A DNA stretch of 64,000 bases from Siphonodentalium dalli (GCA_032622095.1 CP136062.1:152390875-152454874); one strand, 5' to 3'; shown: positions 11,646 through 22,150, counted from the stretch's first letter. Made by a program: numbers and translations. Notes: generated from the sequence alone by a model not told the origin.

Positions 11646-12254
11646 ATCTATCGATGTATGGACAGCATGGGCTTTTCCAACCTGTTCTTCTGAAAATAAA
11701 GTCTTATTTATTTGAACTTATTTAAAAAAACAAAATAAGCCCATATCTGCATTATTTGAATCTGGATTACTATATGAACCTAAATCGACTCACCAGGTGT
11801 ACGCTCTTTATAATATTTTTTACTGTGGCGCGCGCCGTAAACAGAATAACGGGTATAAGTCCACTATGAGCCTAAGTGCATATTTAGGGTTAATATATAT
11901 TTTTTTCTTCACGAGGATTTGTTGGCTTTAAAATAAACTTTTAAAATCCATGGCAAATTTCCAGCTGTTTTAAATATAAATGAGACAGTGGCTCTTCATT
12001 TTTACCATAGCAGTAATATACCAAAACGTAACGCTCTTTATTGTTCCATGCTGAAGAAAATCTGACTCGACTATTCTAAGATACATGAATTGAATACGTC
12101 TTTCTGTGAGAATCAGAACGTAAGATACTATGCCTTATATTTAAGCGTGACAAATGCCCCGATGCTATGAGAGTGGGCAATGCAAAATATTTGTATGCAT
12201 GGAAAATCAATTATTTTCTAAATCCCAGAAGTGGACCAAACCAAACCAAACACA
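11646..12254. other. Unassigned DNA with repeated ACGCTCTTTAT words
   Basis: Contains ACGCTCTTTATAATATTT near 11801 and AACGCTCTTTATTG near 12031. The same word occurs at about 10989, 11021, 21502 and 21543, and a variant (GGCTCTTTAT) near 26060. No open frame supported. Confidence 0.45.
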
Positions 12255-12560
12255 AACTTAAGAAATTCCCAAGTCAAATAAGGGATGTGACTGTAGTACA
12301 ACTGTGTGGACGAAACCCGTCGTATATGGGTATCATTTAGCACATGCTGTGTTATTACCATACAAAAGCACAACCGAATCTGAGACAAAATTCAATTTGT
12401 TTTAAAGCCAAACAAGGGCAGTAACTCTGGTAAACATAAATGGACGAAACCTGTAATAGGTCGGTATCCTTTCCACCTAGCTGTGATATCACCTTATCAG
12501 AGCACAACTGAATCAGATTATCCGTCATAGTTATACAAGCTGAAATATTCGCACGACACA
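12255..12560. repeat. Dispersed repeat family D, dimer
   Basis: Two units with a ~134-bp period contain GTGGACGAAACCCGTCGTAT and GGGCAGTAACTCTGGTAAAC, CCATACnAAAGCACAACnGA and TACAAGCTGAAAT. The second ends one base before the large hairpin at 12562, so the hairpin may have inserted at the family's edge. Confidence 0.72.
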
Positions 12561-12561
12561 C

Positions 12562-12726
12562 ATATAAGGATTAACTGTCATGTGGACTGTTTTTATGGAG
12601 ATGTAACGGTGAGGTAAGTGGACATAACTTGTATAAAACCCGAAGGGTTTTACATACAAGTTATGTCCACTTACCTCACCGTTACATCTCCATAAAAATA
12701 ATCCACATGACAGTTAATCCTTATAT
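12562..12726. repeat. 165-bp near-perfect hairpin
   Basis: The left arm ATATAAGGATTAACTGTCAT continues for about 80 bp through AGGTAAGTGGACATAACTTG and AAACCC. After a three-base loop (GAA) the right arm returns through GGGTTTTACATACAAGTTAT to GACAGTTAATCCTTATAT. Only three or four mismatches are visible. Such a structure would form a strong cruciform or RNA hairpin. It may be a foldback element or a very recent inverted duplication. Confidence 0.95.
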
Positions 12727-13087
12727 GTATATACATTTAGCGAAAAAGCCACTTTTGTAAATATATTTAAATCGAAAAGTGTATCGTGACAAGATCAGCC
12801 CAAAATACCCAATAGCACCCTTGGCAAAAGTTAATAGGAACAATTTCTCTTCATGTTGAAACCCGATGATGTATTAAGTCAATCCTGCGCGAGTCCAAAT
12901 GCGCCCAAAACATTACGCGTTCGTCTTTCCAAACCTAATGACGTATCGATGGTGTTATTAGCTTGGTGCTATGAGGCGTTACGCATTCACCGAGAAATAA
13001 CTGCAACTAGCCACGTGGGCGCCGACCAATCAGAATGCTGGATTTAGTGATGACAACACTTAGTGTGTAAATATATCCAAGTAAAAA
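12727..13087. other. Unassigned DNA
   Basis: One open frame at 12853-13047 on the plus strand has no recognisable motif. GC content is a little higher than in the flanks around 12890-13030. Confidence 0.35.
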
Positions 13088-13545
13088 GGGCAGTAAACCT
13101 GGTGAAAATGAATGGACGAAACCCGTAGTACGGTTGAAGATGTCACTTTCCCCAAAACCAAAGTGCTGAAGGGTATATACAGGTTTTGAAAATGAGCTGA
13201 AGGGTACACGGATTTTGAAATCTCGTTTAGTTTTCGCGTCTGCCATAATATCTTTTCAGAGAATAATTGTTTACGTTCCAAAGGAAATTAGAATGAACTA
13301 AACAGACTGCTGATAGGCGCCATACTTTCAGGAACACAGTTGAAGCAATTACGTTAGTGTGATACATGTAACAAACCAAGTGTACCACTCAGCACATTTT
13401 CAAAACAATGTATACCTTTCAGCACCTTTTTTATGTGCGAGTGGCCCCTTCAGTCATAGTATGTTGGTATCCCCCAAGCTGTGCTATCACCATACCAAAT
13501 GGCAACGGAATCCGATAACTAACGCCAGAGTTACAAGCTAAAATG
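13088..13545. repeat. Dispersed repeat family D copy, split by a MITE
   Basis: The left part 13088-13130 (AATGAATGGACGAAACCCGT then AGTA) and the right part 13457-13545 (GTTGGTATCCCCCAAGCTGT, CTATCACCATACCAAATGGC, GAGTTACAAGCTAAAATGTT) are the two halves of one family D unit as seen at 2163. The halves are separated by the 326-bp element at 13131-13456. Confidence 0.8.
13131..13456. mobile_element. 326-bp MITE flanked by TAGTA target duplication
   Basis: Left end CGGTTGAAGATGTCACTTTC and right end GCGAGTGGCCCCTTCAGTCA are imperfect inverted repeats (shared TGAAG..G.CACT). They extend inward to a better-matched block, GTGCTGAAGGGTATA...TTTTGAAAATG, paired with 13379-13430. TAGTA occurs at 13126-13130 and 13457-13461. 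Removing the insert and one TAGTA gives the layout of an uninterrupted family D unit, so the boundaries are well supported. No coding capacity. A 5-bp duplication does not by itself define the superfamily. Confidence 0.82.
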
Positions 13546-13639
13546 TTCGGGCGGTCGGTGCCATCGGCTATAGATATATAGATAGATAGCGCTATATGTC
13601 CGAACCTCCTATACGGGGCCGGGGTCATAATAAATCCCC

Positions 13640-13870
13640 CCCGAGATCTAGCGAGGTTTGCTGACCGGACGATGACACTCGAACTGAACGAATTTAATAG
13701 AAGAATTAATTGCACATCAGAAAAACAAAAACGGTAAAGAGCTACTTACCAACAGGAACTCAGTCTCAAAGTAAAACTTCCGGAAACTCCTCAGAACATT
13801 CAACAGAGAAGAGAGAAGCTTTGTAAGCTATATTCCGTCGTTATTCCGAGCATGTGCACTTGTCACAGCA
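13640..13870. repeat. Repeat pair E, copy 2
   Basis: Partner of 11297-11645: GAGGTTTGCTGACCGGACGA, GCTACTTACCAACAGGAACT, GTAAAACTTCCGGAAACTCC, GAGCATGTGCACTTGTCAC. Copy 2 has small insertions such as CAGTCTCAAAG. Confidence 0.8.
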
Positions 13871-13929
13871 CAGGCAGAATGAACAACTCAGTCAAGTAAA
13901 TAGACACAACAGAGCTCCGACCCTCATTA

Positions 13930-14222
13930 ACTTTTAACGTCCAATGATCGATCAAATGTCGGCATAGGTAAAGTACCGCAACGTACGGCGTTATTATCGA
14001 ATTCGATCCGCAACGTACGGCGTTATTATCGAATTCGATAGCATGGAAGGTGTACACCACTGGTCTCTAAGAACAGGTGCGCTTTTGTCGGGAATCAATT
14101 AGAAGAGCTGTGTGTCGTCGAAAGTGATTGAGATGCATTGTATACGTAGCTAATCTGGCTCGCGGTCTTGTGCCCTGCAAGTTAATGTATATAAACACAG
14201 GGCTATGGCGTTGGTCAATTTA
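13930..14222. repeat. Repeat family A, copy 1 (with internal 32-bp duplication)
   Basis: Shares TTAACGT..., CAACGTACGGNGTTATTATC, GTGCGCTTTTGTCGGGNATC, GAAAGTGATTGAGATGCATT, GGCGGTCTTGTGCCCTGCA-like and GCGTTGGTCAAT blocks with 16404-16680. Within copy 1, CCGCAACGTACGGCGTTATT plus 12 more bases is duplicated in tandem (about 13976-14039). A shorter third copy lies at 16690-16812. Confidence 0.85.
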
Positions 14223-14850
14223 TATTGCCCTTAAAATCACTCATATAGTCCATATGGGGGGTCCGGGCTGGGCCGGGATGGTCCGGGCTGTCAGCGTCGT
14301 TATCGGTAAACATAATCGGCGATGGCGGCATTTTGGGGCTTAATTGCCAGGCATTCGTGGGCGACTCGCCCTTGTATCTTCATGAGTGTAGTCGAGGGTA
14401 GTTCCACAACACATATGCAAGGAGTTATTAGAAGTACGAGAACATTAAGGGGGTCCGGGCTGTGAATTTGTTTATTGGGGGCACAATTTTTTAATTCTAG
14501 CTGAATCTGGGAAGTTTAGGGGTTAATAAACGACACTTCCGTTTGACCTTGACCACTCTCCGTGCGTATTTGGGTTTCATTAACACCCTCGCACATGTAT
14601 GGATACTAAAATCACACCTGAACGCAGCAGGGGCTGTCCGGGCTGTTAGCTTCATTTCAAGGCGAACATTTTCGCCGATGCCGGCATTTTGAGGGTTAAT
14701 AGCGACCCTGAGTTGGTTTCCATGACACCCCATGCACTTATATTGCCCTTAAAATCACTCATATAGTCCATATGGGGGGTCCGAGCTGGTCCGGGCTGAT
14801 CCGGGCTGGTCCGGGCTGGTCCGGGCTGGTCCGGGCGGTGTTTAGTCACA
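14223..14850. repeat. Degenerate array built on GGTCCGGGCT
   Basis: A block starting TATATTGCCCTTAAAATCAC and running to ATATGGGGGGTCC occurs at 14221 and again at 14739. In both places it is followed by GGTCCGGGCTG repeats, seven in the second. Between them, TCCGGGCTGTNAGC followed by CGCCGATGNCGGCATTTT occurs at about 14282 and 14637. GC-rich compared with its surroundings. Frames through it (for example the proline-rich minus frame) are array by-products. Confidence 0.8.
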
Positions 14851-15196
14851 CCGGTGTTTATTGACCAAAACGGCCAGTTGTAACAGAACAGTTCCAAAGA
14901 AGATGTACCAAGTTGAAACTGGGCGCGTTTGGGCACTATTGAGACTGATAACTGACAAATATTAGTTATAACACTAAACGCACTCAAATAGAGCCAATAC
15001 CCAGATCAATCTCAAATATAAATATAATACAAGGTACTTAATTCCGGGAATGACGATTTTTCCACATCCCCAAAATGTGTTTTAAAATAATAAATTATGA
15101 GATTGTCAGGATAATTATATTCTTGGGTCCCCCTTTGAGATACAGATCAACCACGGACGGCACAGTGGTCGAACACGACTGTCCGGTTAACCTTTA

Positions 15197-16403
15197 GGGC
15201 GCGTACACATGAAGCTGCAAAAAAATATATGCAAGAAAATATCAGGTAAAATTGCACACTGATATTTTCTTGCTGCAAAGATTACGCCCGTGAGAACGCG
15301 GCGGTTTAGACGGCGTTGATTGAGCTCAATCAGAACAGTATTAGTCATGCTGGTTCAAGTGAATTGCGTCCGGTAAATAACCTATAGTCCATTTTGGCAA
15401 TTCATAGTTTTTTTCAAATTTCCAACTGTTGACATGTATTACCGAAGTCGGTGGGATTAGCAACGTTGCTGATCTCATGCATAAAGACCGTCTGCATAAT
15501 GAGAAAGTGGTCACGTTATTTGGAAATTTGGAAATGTTATAATTTCATAGTGCTTGTATATGTGGGGTGACAAATGTTATTATGTTTTGTGGCAAATCGG
15601 ATGACCCCATCCCCATTGAGACCCCATATGAAGTTTTCAGGAGATTGTTGCTTGGTGCATGGGGCTGTGGTGTAAATTACGTTACCGAACATACATGGGT
15701 GCATGTGTGGACATGAGACCCCCGCCAACTTGGAAACAATATTAGTTGGAAATGTCACACCAACAATGGTTTGAAATTGTTCTTGTAGTCTGATTTTCAA
15801 CCATTAATGTATGTGGAATTCGTGGTTTTAGACCAACATTTGCATTTTTCCTACTTTGGTCAAATTATTGGTTTGGAATTTCTTCTAGGCCCCTCCCTCC
15901 CATGTGTCCAATCAAAATTCAAGGTATGTGAGGTACCATATGGGAAATTCAAAGACGATGGGTGGTGTGCAAATTCAATTATGTGATCTTGTGTCTTTGG
16001 CCCGATTCAAGAGGGGGTGCAGTTGGAAATCCATGGACATCCTCCGTCAGCGTAAACCCCTAAAAAAATATATATATGTCCCCACACATATCCATATAAT
16101 ATCTCAGCGATTATGTCAAACAATCCAAAATGGAATTACGAAGTCAATTGTTGAAACAGGCGATAATATTGATGGATCATAATTCATAACTCGAGTGCGT
16201 GAACGGTTACCCGCGTGTCCCTTATAGAGATTAGTTAACGGATACCGATGGCCACCAATCAATGTGAACACATATCACCAACTGGCGATAAAATATCAGC
16301 GCGCTGTCTTCGTCGGATATTTTCCGGTATTATTTATTTGATTGGTCAAGTAAGTCACATGGGGCATACCTGATATTTTCTTGCCCGCCATGTGTACGCG
16401 CCC
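15197..16403. mobile_element. 1.2-kb non-autonomous element with GGGCGCGTACACATG ends (TTAA-type)
   Basis: Left end GGGCGCGTACACATGAAGCT and right end CGCCATGTGTACGCGCCC are inverted repeats. The match extends inward through GCAAGAAAATATCAGG (left about 15231) and CCTGATATTTTCTTGC (right about 16370). The right end is followed by TTAA (16404-16407) and the left preceded by TTTA (15193-15196), consistent with a TTAA target duplication with one mutated base, as in piggyBac- or Kolobok-like elements (family knowledge, not proven here). A hairpin of the same subterminal word lies at 15229-15280. Open frames of 87 and 92 codons inside have no recognisable transposase motif. Confidence 0.72.
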
Positions 16404-16680
16404 TTAACGTCTCACTGATCGATTGAGTGCCTACATAATTATATAGAGTCCCACAACGTACGGAGTTATTATCGAATTCGATAGAATGGAAGGTGTATAC
16501 GACAGGCTTCTAATGTTTTCTAAGAACATGTGCGCTTTTGTCGGGGATCAATTAGAAGGGCGCTGTGTTGTCGAAAGTGATTGAGATGCATTGTATACGT
16601 GGCTAATCGAGCTGGCGGTCTTGTGCCCTGCAGTTTAATGCATATGTACCTATATACGGGTATAGCGTTGGTCAATATTC
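16404..16680. repeat. Repeat family A, copy 2
   Basis: Begins at the TTAA that closes the 1.2-kb element and matches copy 1 (13930-14222) through CACAACGTACGGAGTTATTA, GATTGAGATGCATTGTATAC and GCGTTGGTCAAT. Small indels separate the copies, including an extra AATGTTTTCTAAG segment. Confidence 0.84.
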
Positions 16681-16689
16681 ATCCATACC

Positions 16690-16812
16690 GTTGTCGTGTA
16701 ACATGTACTGCGTTATTATCGATATAACGGAAGGTGTACACTGCGGGCCTCTAATTTTTCTGAAGAACATGTGCTCGTTTATCGGGGAGGTGTCGTGGAC
16801 AGTGATGGGATA
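16690..16812. repeat. Repeat family A, partial copy 3
   Basis: GTACTGCGTTATTATCGATA, GGAAGGTGTACACTGCGGGC, AAGAACATGTGCTCGTTTAT and CGGGGAGGTGTCGTGGACAG follow the order of copies 1 and 2, then the sequence runs directly into the 3' end of a LINE at 16813. Confidence 0.75.
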
Positions 16813-18277
16813 GGATAGGATATTTTATTTAAATATACACAAATTAATGCATGATACATTTGACAAATATTACATTGTATATTCGAGGGGCGGCATAGTC
16901 AGGCTAGACTGTCTTACTGCCGCCCCCTTAAAGATGAAAAGATGTTACGATAGGCGGTCAAGATTCATTGTACAATGCACGGCTAAATAATGATGTATCT
17001 CACAATGGTTGCATTTAACTGGATTATATGCATGGAGGGTATACGTCTAGATAAATCGATTATTGATTACTCGATGGTTTGTCTCTTTCTTCTCAGTGGG
17101 ATGTTCCTTGAAAGTCGAGTAGGAATGTGCTGAGTGAGGTTGTGGATTGCGATATAGGGGAAGTCACTTATTGACGAGCTACCACACAGTCGGGACATCT
17201 TTGATTGTTGCATTTAATTGTTGCAGCATATTTTTTAATGCAGTCGGCATGTAAACGCCGTTTGAATGTGTGTCTGGATTGGAATGATGTAAATTCGTTA
17301 TCTAAGTTGTTCCATATAGTTGGATAAGAATGGAATGGTAGTTGTTGGGACCAAGATATTCTTGTTTTTTTTTTAAATAGTGGGTGCTTTTGCCGGGTGT
17401 TTGGTCCGGTTTTGCGTTTCGTAAACATGTCGGTGAATGATTCTATTAAGCGCATATAATACCAATCATGCATGAAAACAGCCGCTTGCACTTTGTGGAT
17501 GATGTAGATTTTGAGTATATTTTCTTTTCTAAAAAGAGGTTCTGTGTGGCTTCTATATTTCTTATTACATAAAACTCGTATCGCGCGTTTTTGAAGCATG
17601 AATAATTTTTTTTACCGCTGGGACGTGTCCCCATATTTGAACACCGTAGACAAGATGGCTTTGTATTAGAGCATAATATAATGTTTTAAGTGCGCTACCA
17701 GGAAATAAGTGTTTAACTTTATTGATGTGGTATATGGCATTCACCATTTTAGAACAAACAGAGGACACATGTTTTTTGAAGGTCAGGTTTTCATCTATAT
17801 TGATTCCTAAGAATTTTGTGGAGGATTCGTGCTCAAGATTTCCTATCTTATTTAGTTCCGTATTATTTAAGTAAACCTTTATGAAGTTCCATTTGTCATC
17901 ATTGTTCTCTGGGTGTATTAGCATATAGTTGCTTTTTTTTAGTATTGATCACTAACTTATTGCTACAGCACCAAGCGAATATGTTGCGTAACTCATTATT
18001 CACATAACTTTCTACAAGGACGCCATTTTTTCCACCAGTTACTAGAGTCGTATCGTCCGCGTATGATAAGATATCCATGGTTGTCGAATTGGACATATCG
18101 TTAACGTAAATTAAGAAAATTATCGGTCCCAGTATTGAACCCTGGGGCACTCCACACGTCACTTCCGTTAATTTAGATTTGGTACCATTGAGTTCAACAT
18201 ATTGCCTTCTATTTTGCAGATAGCTCTGAAACCATGAGTATGCTGTACCCCGTATGCCATAGTGATCTAGTTTATCC
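16813..18277 (-). mobile_element. 5'-truncated CR1/Jockey-like LINE, 3' portion
   Basis: On the minus strand this runs from the middle of the reverse transcriptase through the end of ORF2 and a ~350-bp 3' UTR. It ends ...TTTAAATAAAATATCC and a short TATCC repeat (16813-16830), a microsatellite-like 3' end typical of CR1-type elements. The same 3' UTR words recur at 35820-35925, marking another copy. The coding part belongs to the same family as the LINE at 52244-55756. The 5' end is cut at 18277, where a duplicated segment of the element begins. Confidence 0.85.
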
Positions 18278-18279
18278 AT
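17168..18279 (-). pseudogene. LINE ORF2 C-terminal half, two frameshifts
   Basis: Reading 18279 downward: a thumb/palm segment with GVPQGSILGP and the catalytic SYADDTTLV box, then TKFLGINIDENLTFKKH, then HTEPLF and a C-terminal Cys motif C-x4-C-x2-C just before the stop at 17168. Three overlapping frames are needed (17899-18279, 17565-17924, 17168-17599). Both breaks fall at A-runs on the coding strand that are eight long where seven restores the frame: 17933-17940 and about 17608-17615. Function in the family: reverse transcription of LINE RNA at a nicked target. This copy lacks the endonuclease and most of the RT and is dead. It could be read as CR1, Daphne or Jockey clade; I cannot choose. 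Confidence 0.85.
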
Positions 18280-18556
18280 CTATATTGATTCCTAAGAATT
18301 TTGTGGAGGATTCGTGCTCAAGATTTCCTATCTTATTTAGTTCCGTATTATTTAAGTAAACCTTTATGAAGTTCCATTTGTCATCATTGTTCTCTGGGTG
18401 TATTAGCATATAGTTGCTTTTTTAGTATTGATCACTAACTTATTGCTACAGCACCAAGCGAATATGTTGCGTAACTCATTATTCACATAACTTTCTACAA
18501 GGACGCCATTTTTTCCACCAGTTACTAGAGTCGTATCGTCCGCGTATGATAAGATA
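18278..18556 (-). pseudogene. Duplicated LINE RT segment
   Basis: Nearly identical to 17795-18073 in the same orientation, including the SYADDTTLV catalytic box. Divergence starts after GATAAGATAT. The A-run that is eight long in the main copy is six long here, so this copy is also out of frame, in the opposite direction. It was either copied from a sister element or by a local duplication, and then both runs changed independently. Confidence 0.85.
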
Positions 18557-19178
18557 TGCAAATTGAATTTATTTGATTGAACAATGTGTGTGTACCAGTG
18601 TATACCATGATATGACATGTGCCGGTTCATTAATGTGTTTCAGAATAAAAAATGTCGATAATATAAGACTTATAAATTATCTGCTTAATTTCTTTTATTT
18701 GTATTTATCATAACTTATTATCCCAAACCAGCAATCAACATTGTGGGGTATATGTTAACAACAATAAACGAATTTGAAACGCCAACTACAACTTTTCCCC
18801 GACTCGGACTATAACTTTTAGCATATTCCGTTATCGAATCCATGTGAAACATCCGCCTTCTGGTTTACAATTTTTCGGGCTTTTTAAACCCGTTTTCATT
18901 TGTCACATCTGCTTGTTCGTGCATTATTCGCAGCATATAATTATGTGTGTAATTCTTTTGTGTGCATAAATGATTAGCTATAGACTGTTTTAATTCATTT
19001 ACATGTTAGACATAACGCTTAATTATCACAACATATCATGTGAAGACAATGAAGAGATCTGATTGCGAATTTAAGGACTAACGCAGGCAAAGCGGTATTC
19101 ACTATTCTGTATTCGTGTAATGATATTGTCAGTATTGACTTGCGAAGTATTACCGTGGAAATTGATTGACTCGAATAA
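18557..19178. other. Unassigned AT-rich DNA
   Basis: No motif-bearing frame. No repeat noticed other than short A/T runs. Confidence 0.4.
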
Positions 19179-19701
19179 GTGATTGGCTGCGGACACACGT
19201 ATCACAGTAGCGATGGCTTAGTAGGTGTGACAATTAATTATGGTGCAATTTTGGTGACAATTGGTCGTCATATTCCTGTGCCATAGCGAGACATGTCGCC
19301 CGCCGCACATTCACACAATGAGTCTTTTCCAAGCTCTATCAGCGTCGAGATCGACATCTCAATGATTTATCAACAGAATGTCTTGTCGCTGTTGATCGTT
19401 ACTCAATACGCAATGTTATATTTTTAATGCTAACACACAAGACAATTCTGGACGATCGGTCGTGCAATTTTATGTATCGTAGAGAATACAATGTGGTTAA
19501 ACGTAATGAGTAGAGATCAACCTTGGTGAAACTCAATGGGTTAATTGGTCAGTCGACTCACTGTGCGAATATGCGGCGCGCGACACGACTCCCTATGGCA
19601 TATAAATTATGTTGACCAATTGTCACCAAACTCTACCATAATTAATTGTCACACCTACTATGCCATCGCTACTGTGGTACGTGTGTCCCCAATCAATAGC
19701 A
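19179..19701. mobile_element. ~520-bp element with ~95-bp terminal inverted repeats
   Basis: The left arm has GGACACACGTATCACAGTAG, TAGTAGGTGTGACAATTAAT and GGTGACAATTGGTC. The right arm, 19607-19701, is its complement with few mismatches (ACCAATTGTCACCAAA, TTAATTGTCACACCTACTA, GTGTGTCCCCAATCA). The ~330-bp centre has no coding sense. Exact ends and target duplication are unclear. MITE or foldback. Confidence 0.8.
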
Positions 19702-21490
19702 CTGACTGACAATGGGAGCGAGCAACAATTACCAGGATGACTTACTGAATTTGTCACAAAGCTAGAAAGGTTCCAGCGCTGATCGACATACAGATGCAAT
19801 ATGGACTCATCGGCTCTGTCCTGACCTACAATGGCAACATGTATTTACTAGCCAGTATATGATACGGAGGGTCGGTGACTTTGTCACAATGCAGAAAGTA
19901 TGTGAAAGTGGAAACTGACAGTTAGTTCCATTCTGAACTACTCGGCCCTGAGTCCTGAAGTACATGTACATGTACTAGCCAGTACACGATACGGATTATT
20001 GAGTATGTGACTGGCGCAGCGCCAATCACCAGTGTCAATGTCATGAGAGTCGAGATACCAGCTGTATAGAAGTGGCAAACAAACATGGCAAATGCTGTGA
20101 AATTGATTAGTGCATCATGTAACACGATCATACAATTCCATCTTCAATCATTACGACATTAAAATCGAGACCGTCAGTCTGAAATCAACCAGACGGTGAT
20201 AGTGTGATGTTTAGATTCATTTGAATTATTTACTAGTATTAAATATCATGAGTTTATGTTTAAATCAATGATTAACACCGAGTAGTCAATGTATATACAC
20301 CGGTACGCGGTAACCACAGTTTGTCAGTAACAGGTCCGGCACAATTTGAATTCAATTATTTAAATATATTCAATTATCATAATTATTCATGGAGCCTCTG
20401 AAAACTTAAAATCGATCAAATTTGACAATAATCAAAATATAAAAATCCACAAGAGAATCAGCTGCTTTTACGAGAATCAAACTAAGAATCATGATTCTGA
20501 TTCTCGTATCATGTTAAGCCTTGCATGATGTACATGTGCATACTAGTACGGTACGGTCTATTCAGGCATCTTTGAGTATTTTTAAAGCTGATTAACTCTG
20601 TCAAAGGTTTATATTATTATAATCTTATACACATTTTAATATGCCTATGCATTCTATTAAGTGAGACGATTCCATACGTAGCAAAACAGCGAACGTGAAG
20701 TTTACATATACCGGTATATTGTTGTCAGGTTTTTACTATAATAGTAGAATTTTCAGGCAGAGTCAGACTTGAGTAATGACATATTGTAGTAAAACTAGCC
20801 GGATAACTGCACCGGCACAATTCGAGGACGGGAAACTATACTGGCCGGAGCTGTGACAAGAAACGCACCCGTCTCGTTCTGATCAGACCAAATCCAGAAG
20901 CCAATCTACGAAGACGTATTTCTACCTTTATTATTGCTGTATCCAGATAAATCGTATGTTTCCTGATGTATTATTCGTGAGTATGTTTATTCTTCTGTAT
21001 TATATTGTATGCTGTTACCGCCAAATTATACAATACTATTAGAATATACATGTACTTGCACGAACATTATATTGTGTATTTTGGAGCGAAAACCGCCATG
21101 TGGCTTTAATTCAAACATGACCAACGATGTCTGCGGTAGAGATACGGATAACAACAGAACCCACACCAATCAAGTGTCTCTTGGTGGATAGAGACAGACG
21201 AACGGAGGCCATTTCTATATTTGTTTATGGGGAAAAACTATACAACAAGCTATATTTAAAGGCACGGGCAGCGTTCGTTGCAGAAATATTCATATTTGTT
21301 CCAATCGACATCAACAGAAGGAATATTAAAATATATATATGGATTTGTTCATATGCTAAACATAATCAGCGCTTAAATAGTATATTGTCGCCACGACGTA
21401 CGATGGTGTACGTAAGCAAGAGCCTGCTCATGTTACAGAAGTTTTGCTTCTGTTTACATAACACAGCGCAATACTGCTGGTTAATCACAC
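19702..21490. other. Unassigned DNA
   Basis: Two short direct repeats of ACTAGCCAGTAnANGATACG (about 19848 and 19973) and a short inverted AGAATCA...TGATTCT block near 20450-20505. Open frames of up to 124 codons (21127-21501) carry no motif I recognise. Confidence 0.4.
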
Positions 21491-21495
21491 ACATG

Positions 21496-21575
21496 ATATA
21501 AACGCTCTTTATTATTTCCATATCAGGAAAACAGTAACAAACAACGCTCTTTATGTTTACCATATCCGGATCTAA
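21496..21575. repeat. Pair of CGCTCTTTAT / CCATATCNGG units
   Basis: AACGCTCTTTATTATTTCCA then TATCAGGAAAACAGTAACAA and again AACGCTCTTTATGTTTACCA then TATCCGGA: a ~43-bp unit present twice. A similar pair of words occurs at about 26060-26110 (CTCTTTATGCTAACCATATC). A small dispersed motif of unknown origin. Confidence 0.6.
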
Positions 21576-21798
21576 ACAAAAGCCAGGTTCTGTAACGTTT
21601 TTTGCTTTTGTTTACATAATAAAGGAAAAACATTTGACAATAAATTAACATACTGTTTATGCCATACTTCCGATTGGTATAAGAACAAAGTCTGTCTGTA
21701 TTTTACTATTATTTCTGTGTACGGCGTGTTTTGACGGAGGTGAATATTTTAACAGCATACCCACCGCCAATGCCGCCCGTATCTTTAAGAAATGACTT

Positions 21799-21883
21799 TC
21801 AGATCGATTGGAGTTTATTGGATTTTTACCGACAGTAATTAAACAACTTTGTTAATTACTCTGTTCAAAACCAATTACCCCAA
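21799..21883. repeat. Hairpin at inner edge of inverted family C copy
   Basis: CAGATCGATTGGAGTTTATT...GTAATTAA pairs with TTAATTACTCTG...CCAATCGATCTG around a short ACAACTTTG centre. The right half is the family C sequence; the left half is absent from the copy at 4650-4899. Confidence 0.8.
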
Positions 21884-22150
21884 TCGATCTGCTAGTCATT
21901 GATTATAATCAAATACCAGTCATTCCTTATAATACTATACCAGTACATTTTAATAGAACGTTAATAATTTAACTTTTCAAAACCACGAAAACAATTGTCA
22001 GTAACATATTTGTTCAAATTCCAACAGTCTCCAATAACAACAAGCAGCGAACCCGTGCACACGATCGGCTTAAAGTGACGTAGACGTTTCCGTTGTTCAT
22101 AAACCAATAACTGAAGTGTTGACTTCAGTTATTGGTTTATGAACATCGGA
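21855..22150. repeat. Family C (inverted copy), flank and palindrome
   Basis: Reverse complement of 4598-4899: TTAATTACTCTGTTCAAAAC, CCAGTACATTTTAATAGAAC, then a palindrome at about 22095-22146 with 23-bp arms (TGTTCATAAACCAATAACTG ...) like that at 4598-4649. Confidence 0.88.
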
